A model generated the notes under the pieces. The model was not told the DNA's origin. It did not search any database and saw only the letters and a program-made list of their open reading frames with translations. A stretch of 5,294 bases of DNA from Thermodesulfovibrionia bacterium (GTDB lineage Bacteria; Nitrospirota; Thermodesulfovibrionia; UBA6902). A program made the position numbers and the translations under genes. The DNA is taken from positions 1 through 5,294 of the forward strand of contig CAMYJJ010000214.1 in NCBI GenBank assembly GCA_947258735.1. Direction: 5' to 3'. This document shows positions 1 to 5,294 of this stretch, piece by piece. Position 1 is the stretch's first letter, and each line of letters begins with the position of its first letter.

Positions 1-34
1 TTCCCACTCCTAACCAAATACTTCATAAGTCGGT

Positions 35-63
35 ATTATAAATGAATACCTGCCTGATGAGAA
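35..63 (-). promoter_or_regulatory. possible sigma70-type promoter reading leftward out of the window
   Basis: On the minus strand a perfect TATAAT (40 to 35) lies 17 bp from TTCTCA (63 to 58), which matches 4 of 6 bases of the -35 consensus. It would start transcription near position 28 and serve a gene beyond the left edge, in the same direction as aspS. A 6-bp inverted repeat (GGTATT 32-37, AATACC 45-50) overlaps the -10 box. The rest of 1-139 shows no coding sequence, and I found no hairpin followed by a T-run that would terminate aspS. This is motif matching in AT-rich DNA, so it is uncertain. Confidence 0.3.
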
Positions 64-139
64 ATTATTAATATGAGGGGATTCGTGAGAATTAAAGACC
101 TGAATAAAACTTATTGATCTTGAATCTTATACGTAACTG

Positions 140-1927
140 CTATTCAACAATATCCAGCTTAATGCTCAATTCCCTGAGCTGCTTTTCATCAACGGATGAA
201 GGCGCATTGCTTAAAGGACAGACAGCCTTCTGGGTCTTGGGGAAGGCAATGACGTCCCTGATTGATTGGGCATTGGTAAGTATCATGACGAGCCGGTCAA
301 GTCCAAGTGCGATGCCTCCGTGGGGAGGGGCGCCAAACTCCAGGGCCTCAAGGAGAAAGCCGAATTTTTCATCTGCCTTTTCAGCGGAAATATTTAATAA
401 CTGAAACATCCTGTCCTGGACGTTCTTCTTGTGTATACGAATACTGCCGCCGCCTATTTCGTAACCGTTCAATACAATATCATAAGCCTGAGCACGTATG
501 TCCTGTAGGGGCGAACGGCCGTTTGCCCCTACCACGTCTTCCGATAAAAATTTAACCATATCATCTTCCATGGGACTTGTGAAAGGATGGTGCATGGCCT
601 CATATCTCTTTTCATCAGGGTTCCATTCAAAGAGGGGAAAGTCTGTTATCCATACCAGTTTGTAATCACCCTCTTTGATCAGGCCCAGCCTCTTTCCCAT
701 CTCGTTTCTCAGTCTGGATAGACAGTCATGTGCTACATTCTGCTTATCCGCTACAAAGAGGAGCAGGTCACCTTTTTCTGCTTCAAACCTTTTGACAAGA
801 GCTTTCAAAACCTCTTCAGGAAAAAACTTTGCTATCGGCGATTCAATGTTTTCCTTGACCTTCATCCATGCAAGGCCTTTTGCTCCGTACCCCTGCACGT
901 CTTTTGTCAGATCATCAAGCTCTTTTCTGGAATATCCGGCAAGACCTTTTGCGTTTAATCCCTTAACGATTCCGCCCTTTGAAACCGTATCAAGAAATAC
1001 CTTGAAAGAGGAGTCTTTAATAATGTCACTTACATCCTTGAGTTCCAGTTCAAACCTGAGGTCAGGTTTGTCACATCCATATTTGTCCATCGCCTCATGA
1101 TACGTAAGTCTCTGGAATGATTCGGTCAGTTCAACACCGATGGAATCGGAAAAGACCTTTTTAATCACACCCTCAATTACAGCCATGACATCTTCTCTTT
1201 TTACAAAAGACATCTCAAGGTCCACTTGGGTAAACTCGGGCTGTCTGTCTGCCCTGAGGTCTTCGTCCCTGAAACACCTGACGATCTGGTAATACTTCTC
1301 CAGTCCTGAGACCATCAGGATCTGTTTGAATATCTGCGGCGACTGCGGGAGGGCAAAGAAATGACCCGGATTGGTCCTGCTTGGAACGAGATAGTCCCTT
1401 GCACCCTCAGGTGTGCTCTTGGTAAGAACAGGGGTTTCTATTTCAATAAAGCCTTCAGCGTCAAGGTATTCACGAAAGGCCCGTGACGCCTTATGCCTGA
1501 TCAATATGTTTTTCTGAATAATCGGTCTCCTGAGGTCAAGATACCTGTGTTTATAGCGAAGAGATTCTGAGGCATCGGTGTCATCTTCAACCATAAAGGG
1601 CAGGGGAACGCTTTCATTGAGCACGGTAAGTTTATGTACAACAATCTCTACTTCTCCTGTAGGGATGGAAGAGTTAATAGTGCCTTCAGGCCTCTGTCTT
1701 ACGTTACCTTCAACCTGCAGCACATATTCGTTCCTGATTTTGTGGGCCGCCTGATGCAGATCTGCATCCAGCTCAGGGCTGAACACGATCTGGGATATCC
1801 CTGTCCTGTCCCTGAGGTCTATAAATACAACCCCGCCGTGGTCGCGCCATTTATTGGTCCATCCTGCAAGGGTAACGGTCTCTCCGATATTTTTTCCGGT
1901 TAATTCACCGCAGTAATGTGATCTCAT
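140..1927 (-). CDS. aspS: aspartyl-tRNA synthetase, bacterial type, probably non-discriminating (Asp/Asn)
   Basis: A cytoplasmic class II aminoacyl-tRNA synthetase that activates aspartate with ATP and charges tRNA(Asp). The protein has 595 residues, the usual bacterial AspRS length. The order is: an OB-fold anticodon-binding domain (about 1-105, with [11 protein letters not shown]); a catalytic domain with motif 1 near [10 protein letters not shown] (159-168), the STPEGARDY flipping-loop region (171-179), QSPQ (195-198) and motif 2 [16 protein letters not shown] (219-234); a bacteria-specific GAD insertion (about 286-415); then the catalytic domain resumes with [17 protein letters not shown] and motif 3 GIALGLDRL with Arg545. 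His30 and Gly82 sit where non-discriminating bacterial AspRS have these residues, so I infer that tRNA(Asn) is charged too. The ATG start is supported by AGGA 6 nt upstream and by a typical N-terminus. One oddity: about ten extra residues (near 465-475) are encoded by a 28-bp palindrome at 505-532. The stop is TAG. Confidence 0.97.
   Translation of the reverse strand: MRSHYCGELTGKNIGETVTLAGWTNKWRDHGGVVFIDLRDRTGISQIVFSPELDADLHQAAHKIRNEYVLQVEGNVRQRPEGTINSSIPTGEVEIVVHKLTVLNESVPLPFMVEDDTDASESLRYKHRYLDLRRPIIQKNILIRHKASRAFREYLDAEGFIEIETPVLTKSTPEGARDYLVPSRTNPGHFFALPQSPQIFKQILMVSGLEKYYQIVRCFRDEDLRADRQPEFTQVDLEMSFVKREDVMAVIEGVIKKVFSDSIGVELTESFQRLTYHEAMDKYGCDKPDLRFELELKDVSDIIKDSSFKVFLDTVSKGGIVKGLNAKGLAGYSRKELDDLTKDVQGYGAKGLAWMKVKENIESPIAKFFPEEVLKALVKRFEAEKGDLLLFVADKQNVAHDCLSRLRNEMGKRLGLIKEGDYKLVWITDFPLFEWNPDEKRYEAMHHPFTSPMEDDMVKFLSEDVVGANGRSPLQDIRAQAYDIVLNGYEIGGGSIRIHKKNVQDRMFQLLNISAEKADEKFGFLLEALEFGAPPHGGIALGLDRLVMILTNAQSIRDVIAFPKTQKAVCPLSNAPSSVDEKQLRELSIKLDIVE
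505..532. repeat. 28-bp palindromic repeat inserted in frame inside aspS
   Basis: The arms are 14 bp with 13 of 14 positions complementary and no spacer; the centre lies between 518 and 519. The only mismatch is 513/524, which can form G-U in RNA of the plus sense. The outer seven bases are GTAGGGG (505-511) and CCCCTAC (526-532). In aspS it encodes Val466 to Leu474 plus one base of Gln475. From memory of the family, about 17 residues separate FTSP(M/K) from AYD in typical bacterial AspRS; here there are 27. The excess of about 30 bp matches the palindrome, possibly with 2 bp of target duplication. A second member of the same family lies at 3201-3228. Confidence 0.85.
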
Positions 1928-1933
1928 TCTGTT

Positions 1934-1937
1934 TCCT
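1934..1937 (-). promoter_or_regulatory. ribosome binding site of aspS
   Basis: On the minus strand AGGA (within GACAGGAAACAG) stands 6 nt before the ATG at 1927. A GGAGA a little farther upstream (around 1941-1945) is too distant to be the main site. This spacing supports the chosen AspRS start. Confidence 0.65.
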
Positions 1938-1958
1938 GTCTTCTCCGTTGATTTTGAA

Positions 1959-1987
1959 TTGATAACAGCTCAGGTGCAAAGTGACAA
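1959..1987 (-). promoter_or_regulatory. candidate aspS promoter overlapping the octamer repeat
   Basis: On the minus strand TTGTCA (1987 to 1982; 5 of 6 matches to the -35 consensus) is followed after exactly 17 bp by TATCAA (1964 to 1959; 4 of 6 matches to the -10 consensus). Transcription would start near 1952 and give a leader of about 25 nt carrying the AGGA ribosome site. The -35 box lies inside the left arm of the 8-bp repeat array. Inferred from the sequence only. Confidence 0.35.
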
Positions 1988-2087
1988 AGGCACATAGGCA
2001 CATAGTTTTGACAACACTAATGGGAAATGTTTAAGACTATTTTCACTTTGTCCCTTTGTTACTGTGTCCCTTTATGCCTATCTGAGC
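1968..2087. repeat. inverted array of degenerate 8-bp tandem repeats, about 120 bp
   Basis: The left arm reads in 8-bp steps from 1978: AAAGTGAC, AAAGGCAC, ATAGGCAC, then ATAG. The right arm, read on the opposite strand from 2073 down to 2042, gives AAAGGGAC, ACAGTAAC, AAAGGGAC, AAAGTGAA. The outer ends are GCTCAG (1968-1973) and CTGAGC (2082-2087), a perfect 6-bp inverted repeat. The element fills most of the 197-bp spacer between rluB and aspS. A 10-bp perfect palindrome, CAGGTACCTG (2087-2096), abuts its right end. The arms can pair imperfectly around a loop of about 40 nt. I see no T-run that would make this a classical terminator for rluB. Confidence 0.65.
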
Positions 2088-2124
2088 AGGTACCTGAATT
2101 GAATATTTTAGCACTGAATATGAA

Positions 2125-2853
2125 TTAATTGTGGGACATTATATCCTTCTGGAGTTTTTTAAGTTCATCAGGGGTCAGAAACCTGTATCTGCCGGGTTCA
2201 AGACTGCCCAGCTCTATCCCGTTGATTTTTGTCCTGATCAGCTTTATGACCGGATGCCTTACTCTCTCAAGCATCCTTCTTATCTGTCTCTTTTTGCCTT
2301 CATATATGGTCATCTCGATCCAGGAATTTGCCTTTGTCTTTTTTTGGACCCTTCGCACCTTTGCAGGGGCTGTCATGCCGTCATCAAGCCTGATCCCTTT
2401 TTCGAGTTTCATAATGTCCTTATCATCCAGCACTCCTTCGATCTTAACAATATACGTCTTCGGGACCTTTTTTTTGGGGTGGAGAATTGCATTGGCAAGG
2501 TCTCCGTCATTGGTAAGCAGAAGAAGCCCTTCTGAATTGAAGTCAAGCCGTCCAACAGGAAAAACCCTTGCCTTCAGTCGTTTTAAATAATCCGTGACCA
2601 TAGGCCTTTTGTCTGTCTCGCTCATGGACGTCAGACACTTAACAGGTTTGTTGAACATGAGGTACACCATGGTTTCAATCTTGTTGATCAGTTTCCCTTT
2701 GACCTTGATATGGTCCCTGTTGATATCTGCTTTCATCCCTATGGTGGCAGTCTCCCCGTTGACTTTTACCAGACCTTCCATGATCATCTCCTCGGCCTTT
2801 CGCCTTGAGGAGATACCGCATCGGGACATTATTTTCTGTAGTCTTTCTTCCAT
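2125..2853 (-). CDS. rluB: ribosomal large subunit pseudouridine synthase, RsuA/RluB family
   Basis: Converts a specific uridine of rRNA to pseudouridine in the cytoplasm. The 242-residue protein begins with an S4 RNA-binding domain (about 1-60, with MEERLQKIMSRCGISSRRKA and GLVKVNG). The pseudouridine synthase domain follows: motif I GRLDFNSEGLLLLTNDG (101-117) with catalytic Asp104, a KTY motif around Tyr134, and the C-terminal EGKKRQIRRML (185-195). The text after the catalytic Asp (NSEGLLLLTNDGDLAN) resembles RluB more than RsuA, so a 23S rRNA target is more likely than 16S; this is inferred from similarity. The ATG at 2853 gives the usual family N-terminus, although no strong Shine-Dalgarno sequence precedes it (a GGGAT lies about 20 nt upstream). 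It lies 197 bp upstream of aspS on the same strand, so a shared transcript is possible. Confidence 0.93.
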   Translation of the reverse strand: MEERLQKIMSRCGISSRRKAEEMIMEGLVKVNGETATIGMKADINRDHIKVKGKLINKIETMVYLMFNKPVKCLTSMSETDKRPMVTDYLKRLKARVFPVGRLDFNSEGLLLLTNDGDLANAILHPKKKVPKTYIVKIEGVLDDKDIMKLEKGIRLDDGMTAPAKVRRVQKKTKANSWIEMTIYEGKKRQIRRMLERVRHPVIKLIRTKINGIELGSLEPGRYRFLTPDELKKLQKDIMSHN

Positions 2854-2931
2854 AGTGATATATGTATTTTATCCCAGCTATTTGTCATTCCGGAACTGGA
2901 TGGTGTGTCAAAACAGTAAAAACATGCATAA

Positions 2932-3012
2932 TGTCATTCTGAATTTATTTCAGAATCTCGTCTTTTTTGCATGATACAAATTGTGAGATCCTGAAACAAG
3001 TTCAGGATGACA
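2932..3012. repeat. double-hairpin repeat element, copy B (81 bp)
   Basis: The ends are TGTCAT and ATGACA. The element contains two consecutive perfect 8-bp stems: ATTCTGAA (2936-2943) with TTCAGAAT (2949-2956), loop 5 nt; and ATCCTGAA (2988-2995) with TTCAGGAT (3001-3008), loop 5 nt. The two hairpins are also imperfect inverted copies of each other, with GTCATTCTGAA against TTCAGGATGAC matching at 10 of 11 positions. The linker starts GTC and a T6 run and contains GCAT. The same architecture recurs at 4597-4678 with different stem sequences. I see no coding capacity and no transposase nearby, so it is a non-autonomous or MITE-like repeat at most. Confidence 0.75.
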
Positions 3013-3200
3013 ATTGTGACACAGTTTCCTCACGGTAATGATATGCAATAATTATTAATGAATTTCAATAAGATATTACACTGTTACATTCATTTAGGCG
3101 ATGCATAAAATGATATTAATCTTATCACAAACCATGGAAGCTCTTCCAGTAGACGTGTCAGAAATGGTTCAAGTCAGGATACATTAAACCAATGAGTTTT

Positions 3201-3228
3201 GCAGGGGTAATTCATGAATTACCCCTAC
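3201..3228. repeat. 28-bp palindromic repeat just after the lipoprotein stop codon
   Basis: The arms are 14 bp with 13 of 14 positions complementary (mismatch 3202/3227) and no spacer. The outer bases are GCAGGGG (3201-3207) and CCCCTAC (3222-3228), and the core is an alternative A/T-rich palindrome (TAATTCATGAATTA). It has the same length and outer arms as the palindrome inside aspS (505-532). It begins 5 nt after the TAA of the lipoprotein gene, so the transcript 3' end would carry this hairpin. The bases that follow on the minus strand are AAAACTC, not a T-run, so it is not a classical intrinsic terminator. Confidence 0.8.
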
Positions 3229-3233
3229 GTGAA

Positions 3234-4505
3234 TTAATACATTGATTCATATAAAACAAACTTTGTCTCACCGGGTTTTACCTGTACCGTTTCGATAAAG
3301 CGCTCTCTATTACCGCATTGGCTGACATGAACGTCATATTCTCCTACAGGAACAAACAGCCGGCCAATATATATCTCTCCGGGCAGGGTCCTCCATGAGC
3401 GTGTGTCTGCCTGCTCTATAAATAAATTTACTATATTAAGAAGCTCCCTGGATTGTTTGTCTTTGACTTTCTTAATTGCTGCCTGTTTTAGTGCTACCCG
3501 GGAAAGCATTTTTAATGTGATCCTGCCTCTCCTGTCCTCAAGGTTTTTCAAGGCTATACTGTTTATATCTTCTACAAGCTCAGTATCAGATGAAATGCGC
3601 TCCATAGCTGATTCTGCGATCACCCGGCTGTTCCTGCAATAAGGCAGAGCTATATTATATACGGGAAAGGCAAGGGCTATGGGACCGTCTCTGGCAGGGA
3701 TAAAGATCTGTTCGCTTCTCTTTGCAGGGGCGGTTCCGTTAAAATGGATCAGTACAATTCTGCCCTGATTACGCGAGTTGTAATATTCTGTCCACCCAGT
3801 GCTGCCATACTCATCCATAACAGACGGGATCTCTCCTGTTCTGCCCGTTTCCCTGGCTACCCGGATGAGGTCTGCTATCAAGATGGATGGGACGGGAGTG
3901 CCGTACATTTCGGCATAATCCTGGAAAATGTGATAGGCCCTGTAATAATCAATATAGGCATCGTCCAGATTATTATCCGTCTCATAGATGATACCGCTGA
4001 GATAGCGGCCAAAGGCATCTTCCTTATATATGTTTTTTTTGCTGTACTGATCATTCAGCATGGTAAGGACCGAGTCAAGCCTTCTTACTTCAACGAGGGA
4101 GTCATCGAACTGTCCCAGCTTGAGATAGTTTATTGCTGAAAAAAGGTTGATAAGGGCCTTTTCAAAATCCTCCCCTGCATAGGGGACGGTATAATCGTTT
4201 AACAGGAAGGCCGCTGACTCCTTAATAATGCTTTTTGTCCATAACGTTTCTGTCAGTGCTTCAGCGCGATGAAAATATTTATTGCTCTTTTCATAATTTC
4301 CGCACAGCATATGTATCATTGCAGAATCCAGGAAAAAGAGCAGTTTCCTGTTTGAGCCGTACTTTTTGGTGTGTTCCTCAAGATATTGTCCTGCAGTGAC
4401 GCAGTCATTGTTTGCCATGTGGCTTTCAAGTACCTGATAATTTATTCCCGTTGCACAACCGGATAGAACTATTGTTATGATTATCGATAAGAAAAAGTAT
4501 TTCAT
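3234..4505 (-). CDS. COG3014-type outer-membrane lipoprotein of unknown function
   Basis: A 423-residue secreted lipoprotein. The N-terminus has a lysine, a hydrophobic segment (3-14) and the lipobox LSGC, with the lipidated cysteine at 17. Residue +2 is Ala, so by the +2 rule outer-membrane sorting is expected. The first half is helical and TPR-like: repeated short helices around LLFFLDSAMIHMLCGNYEKS (55-74), ALINLFSAINYLKLGQFDDS (117-136) and YLSGIIYETDNNLDDAYIDY (168-187). The second half carries stretches I recognise from the COG3014 family, such as ADTRSWRTLPGEI (366-378), then a short beta-rich tail (379-423) ending EYDVHV...GETKFVLYESMY. The reaction or partner is unknown. The lpoB gene immediately upstream suggests a role near peptidoglycan synthesis or the outer membrane; this is inference. 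The ATG start fits the signal peptide, but no clear Shine-Dalgarno sequence is visible. Confidence 0.85.
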   Translation of the reverse strand: MKYFFLSIIITIVLSGCATGINYQVLESHMANNDCVTAGQYLEEHTKKYGSNRKLLFFLDSAMIHMLCGNYEKSNKYFHRAEALTETLWTKSIIKESAAFLLNDYTVPYAGEDFEKALINLFSAINYLKLGQFDDSLVEVRRLDSVLTMLNDQYSKKNIYKEDAFGRYLSGIIYETDNNLDDAYIDYYRAYHIFQDYAEMYGTPVPSILIADLIRVARETGRTGEIPSVMDEYGSTGWTEYYNSRNQGRIVLIHFNGTAPAKRSEQIFIPARDGPIALAFPVYNIALPYCRNSRVIAESAMERISSDTELVEDINSIALKNLEDRRGRITLKMLSRVALKQAAIKKVKDKQSRELLNIVNLFIEQADTRSWRTLPGEIYIGRLFVPVGEYDVHVSQCGNRERFIETVQVKPGETKFVLYESMY

Positions 4506-4540
4506 TTGAACATTGTAAAGCGCTGTATGTTTTCTTTATT

Positions 4541-4587
4541 GGGGGTATAGATAAAAAATTAACTACCCCCTGAAAAACTATGGGGTA
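4541..4587 (-). promoter_or_regulatory. three mutually exclusive pairing segments in the lipoprotein leader
   Basis: GGGGGTA (4541-4547) is fully complementary to TACCCCC (4564-4570; loop 16 nt), and the same central TACCCC can pair instead with GGGGTA (4582-4587; loop about 12 nt). In a minus-strand transcript the middle segment would choose between a promoter-proximal and a start-proximal partner, 36 to 80 nt before the lipoprotein ATG. This could be a simple leader switch, a protein-binding site, or chance. Confidence 0.25.
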
Positions 4588-4596
4588 TCATCTGCT

Positions 4597-4678
4597 GTCA
4601 TTCCCGTGGTCAGTTGAACGGGAATCCAGGTTTTTTTCATAAGAGGCTGGATTCCGGCCAAAAGATTGCCGGAATGAC
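4597..4678. repeat. double-hairpin repeat element, copy A (82 bp)
   Basis: The outer ends are GTCATTCC (4597-4604) and GGAATGAC (4671-4678), a perfect 8-bp inverted repeat. The inner pair is GGAATCCAG (4621-4629) and CTGGATTCC (4647-4655), perfect over 9 bp. Each half also folds on itself: ATTCCCG (4600-4606) with CGGGAAT (4619-4625), and ATTCCGGC (4651-4658) with GCCGGAAT (4668-4675). The linker (4630-4646) starts with G and seven Ts, then CATA. The GTCATTCC...GGAATCCAG style is a commonly seen intergenic repeat pattern in diderm bacteria. It is the same architecture as 2932-3012. Confidence 0.8.
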
Positions 4679-4887
4679 TTCTTTGTTTCTCATGCTCCGC
4701 CGCTCTTCTGCCGGGTTATTCATTCTTTAATCTTAACCCTTGATCTTTTTTATTTTTTCAATTGTTTGTACATATTCCAGATCGATAGATATTCATTACA
4801 TGGCAGGTATGAATAAGACATTATAAAGTATAAGCCGGCCCATTACCTAAGTGACAGATTTTTTTATTACTTTGCTCTTATAGTCTC

Positions 4888-5294
4888 TTATGGACTAAAA
4901 TCAGGATGCCTGATGAGCTTTTTTATCTTTTTATCCCCTATCCAGACCTTCTTGTGAGTCTCCATATCCGTGAGTTCGAGATTGACCTGGTAAAACATGA
5001 CAGCCTTTCTCTTTGTTTTGTCGAGAATCGAATTAAGTGTGCCCTTGAGCATAAAGTCAGCGCCGGTTTCCCGTCGGTCTTCCTTTATGGTGTCTTCAGA
5101 TGAGTGGTAGGCCTGGTCCATCCGCTCTTCTCTTATTTCGCTTCTCTCCTCCCTGCTGGCAACAAACTCGACTGCACCGGAATTGAGCAGCTCTCTTTCC
5201 AGGTCCTTGACAAACGTCTGAACACTGATATGCTCGTGACTGAGATTTCTCACTGTTCCCACAATGACGACAGGCAGTCTTCCATTATGGGTCT
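4888..5294 (-). CDS. lpoB: penicillin-binding protein activator LpoB family lipoprotein, 5' end cut by window edge
   Basis: In E. coli LpoB is an outer-membrane lipoprotein that reaches through the periplasm and activates the peptidoglycan synthase PBP1b; other members are assigned by similarity. The window shows about 134 C-terminal residues. The frame stays open to the right edge: upstream of the GTG at 5262 it reads THNGRLPVVI, which joins VGTVRNLSHEHISVQTF in the way the family does. GTG 5262 is therefore almost certainly not the start, and the signal peptide and lipobox lie outside. Visible family stretches are VRNLSHEHI near the edge, ETGADFMLKGTLNSI in the middle and YQVNLELTDMETHKKVWIGD followed by KKIKKLIRH at the end. 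A charged stretch (SREERSEIREERMDQ) lies between. The protein ends HPDFSP before TAA. The COG3014 lipoprotein gene follows after 382 bp on the same strand. Confidence 0.88.
   Translation of the reverse strand, partial: THNGRLPVVIVGTVRNLSHEHISVQTFVKDLERELLNSGAVEFVASREERSEIREERMDQAYHSSEDTIKEDRRETGADFMLKGTLNSILDKTKRKAVMFYQVNLELTDMETHKKVWIGDKKIKKLIRHPDFSP

Larger units (their letters stand above)
2854..3233. other. 380-bp repeat-rich spacer between the COG3014 lipoprotein gene and rluB
   Basis: No convincing gene. From left to right it holds: a possible truncated repeat end, TGTCATTCCGG (starting at 2883); TGTGTCA (2904-2910), matched by TGACACA (3017-3023); the double-hairpin element at 2932-3012; AT-rich sequence without clear signals (3024-3130); a short dyad TGGAAG/CTTCCA (3135-3148); and the 28-bp palindrome at 3201-3228. 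On the minus strand TAAAAT near 2870 could be a -10 box for rluB, but no matching -35 box is seen. Confidence 0.7.
4506..4887. other. 382-bp spacer between lpoB and the COG3014 lipoprotein gene
   Basis: No gene found. It holds three GGGGTA/TACCCC segments (4541-4587), the double-hairpin element (4597-4678) and an AT-rich, T-rich tract (about 4720-4800). There is also an isolated TATAAT on the minus strand (4825 to 4820) without an acceptable -35 box. No hairpin with a T-run follows the lpoB stop, so read-through from lpoB into the lipoprotein gene remains possible despite the long gap. Confidence 0.7.

Noticed and set aside
32..50. Inverted repeat GGTATT/AATACC considered as an aspS terminator.
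   Set aside because: Only 6 bp, AT-rich, about 90 bp past the stop and with no T-run following it.
675..1100. Long plus-strand open frames across aspS, rluB and the lipoprotein gene.
   Set aside because: They are antisense to well-recognised proteins, rich in Ser/Phe/Pro as expected of shadow frames, and match no family.
2906..2911. Perfect TTGACA on the minus strand upstream of rluB.
   Set aside because: No -10-like hexamer lies 16-18 bp downstream (ATGACA is found there). It falls within the repeat sequence.
3101..3187. A 28-codon plus-strand reading frame (starting MHKMILILSQTMEALP) in the spacer upstream of rluB.
   Set aside because: Too short, not recognised, on the strand with no other genes, and only a weak AGG near the start. 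Chance frames of this length are common.
4597..4646. Hairpin plus T7 read as an intrinsic terminator.
   Set aside because: The T-run is on the plus strand, where no gene ends; on the minus strand it reads as A's. Five bases also separate the stem from the T-run.
4820..4825. Perfect TATAAT on the minus strand, about 315 nt before the COG3014 lipoprotein start.
   Set aside because: Sequences 16-19 bp upstream (for example AGGTAA, TTAGGT) are poor -35 boxes, and a lone -10 match in AT-rich DNA is not enough.

Overview
The window holds four protein genes, all on the minus strand. Read in transcription order (right to left) they are: the C-terminal part of an LpoB-type penicillin-binding-protein activator cut by the right edge, a complete 423-residue outer-membrane-type lipoprotein of the COG3014 kind, an RluB/RsuA-type ribosomal pseudouridine synthase, and a complete bacterial-type aspartyl-tRNA synthetase (aspS). 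No tRNA, rRNA, CRISPR array, transposase or plus-strand gene can be supported.

The lipoproteins and the LpoB partner indicate a diderm (Gram-negative-type) bacterium. Moderate GC, AT-rich spacers, the style of the proteins and the abundance of short palindromic repeats would fit a Nitrospirota- or Desulfobacterota-like lineage, but this is an impression, not a measured placement. AspRS carries His30 and Gly82, the residue pair associated with non-discriminating bacterial AspRS, suggesting that Asn-tRNA(Asn) is made indirectly through Asp-tRNA(Asn) and GatCAB.

Layout: 1-139 is a spacer with a possible leftward promoter. 140-1927 is aspS. 1928-2124 is a spacer filled by an inverted array of degenerate 8-bp repeats that may also supply the -35 box of the aspS promoter. 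2125-2853 is rluB. 2854-3233 is a repeat-rich spacer with a double-hairpin element and a 28-bp palindrome. 3234-4505 is the COG3014 lipoprotein. 4506-4887 is a second repeat-rich spacer with another double-hairpin element. 4888-5294 is lpoB, partial. The right half looks like an envelope (peptidoglycan synthesis) module and the left half like a translation module.

The genes themselves are ordinary. The most interesting signal is in the repeats. Two 28-bp palindromes share their outer 7 bp on each side (GTAGGGG/CCCCTAC) but have quite different inner halves that are still self-complementary. One of them lies inside the aspS reading frame, encoding about ten residues that AspRS proteins normally lack. 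A second family, of 81-82 bp, consists of two hairpins in tandem and occurs once in each large spacer, again with different but compensated stems. A third type is an 8-bp-period array in inverted orientation. No new multi-gene system is visible.
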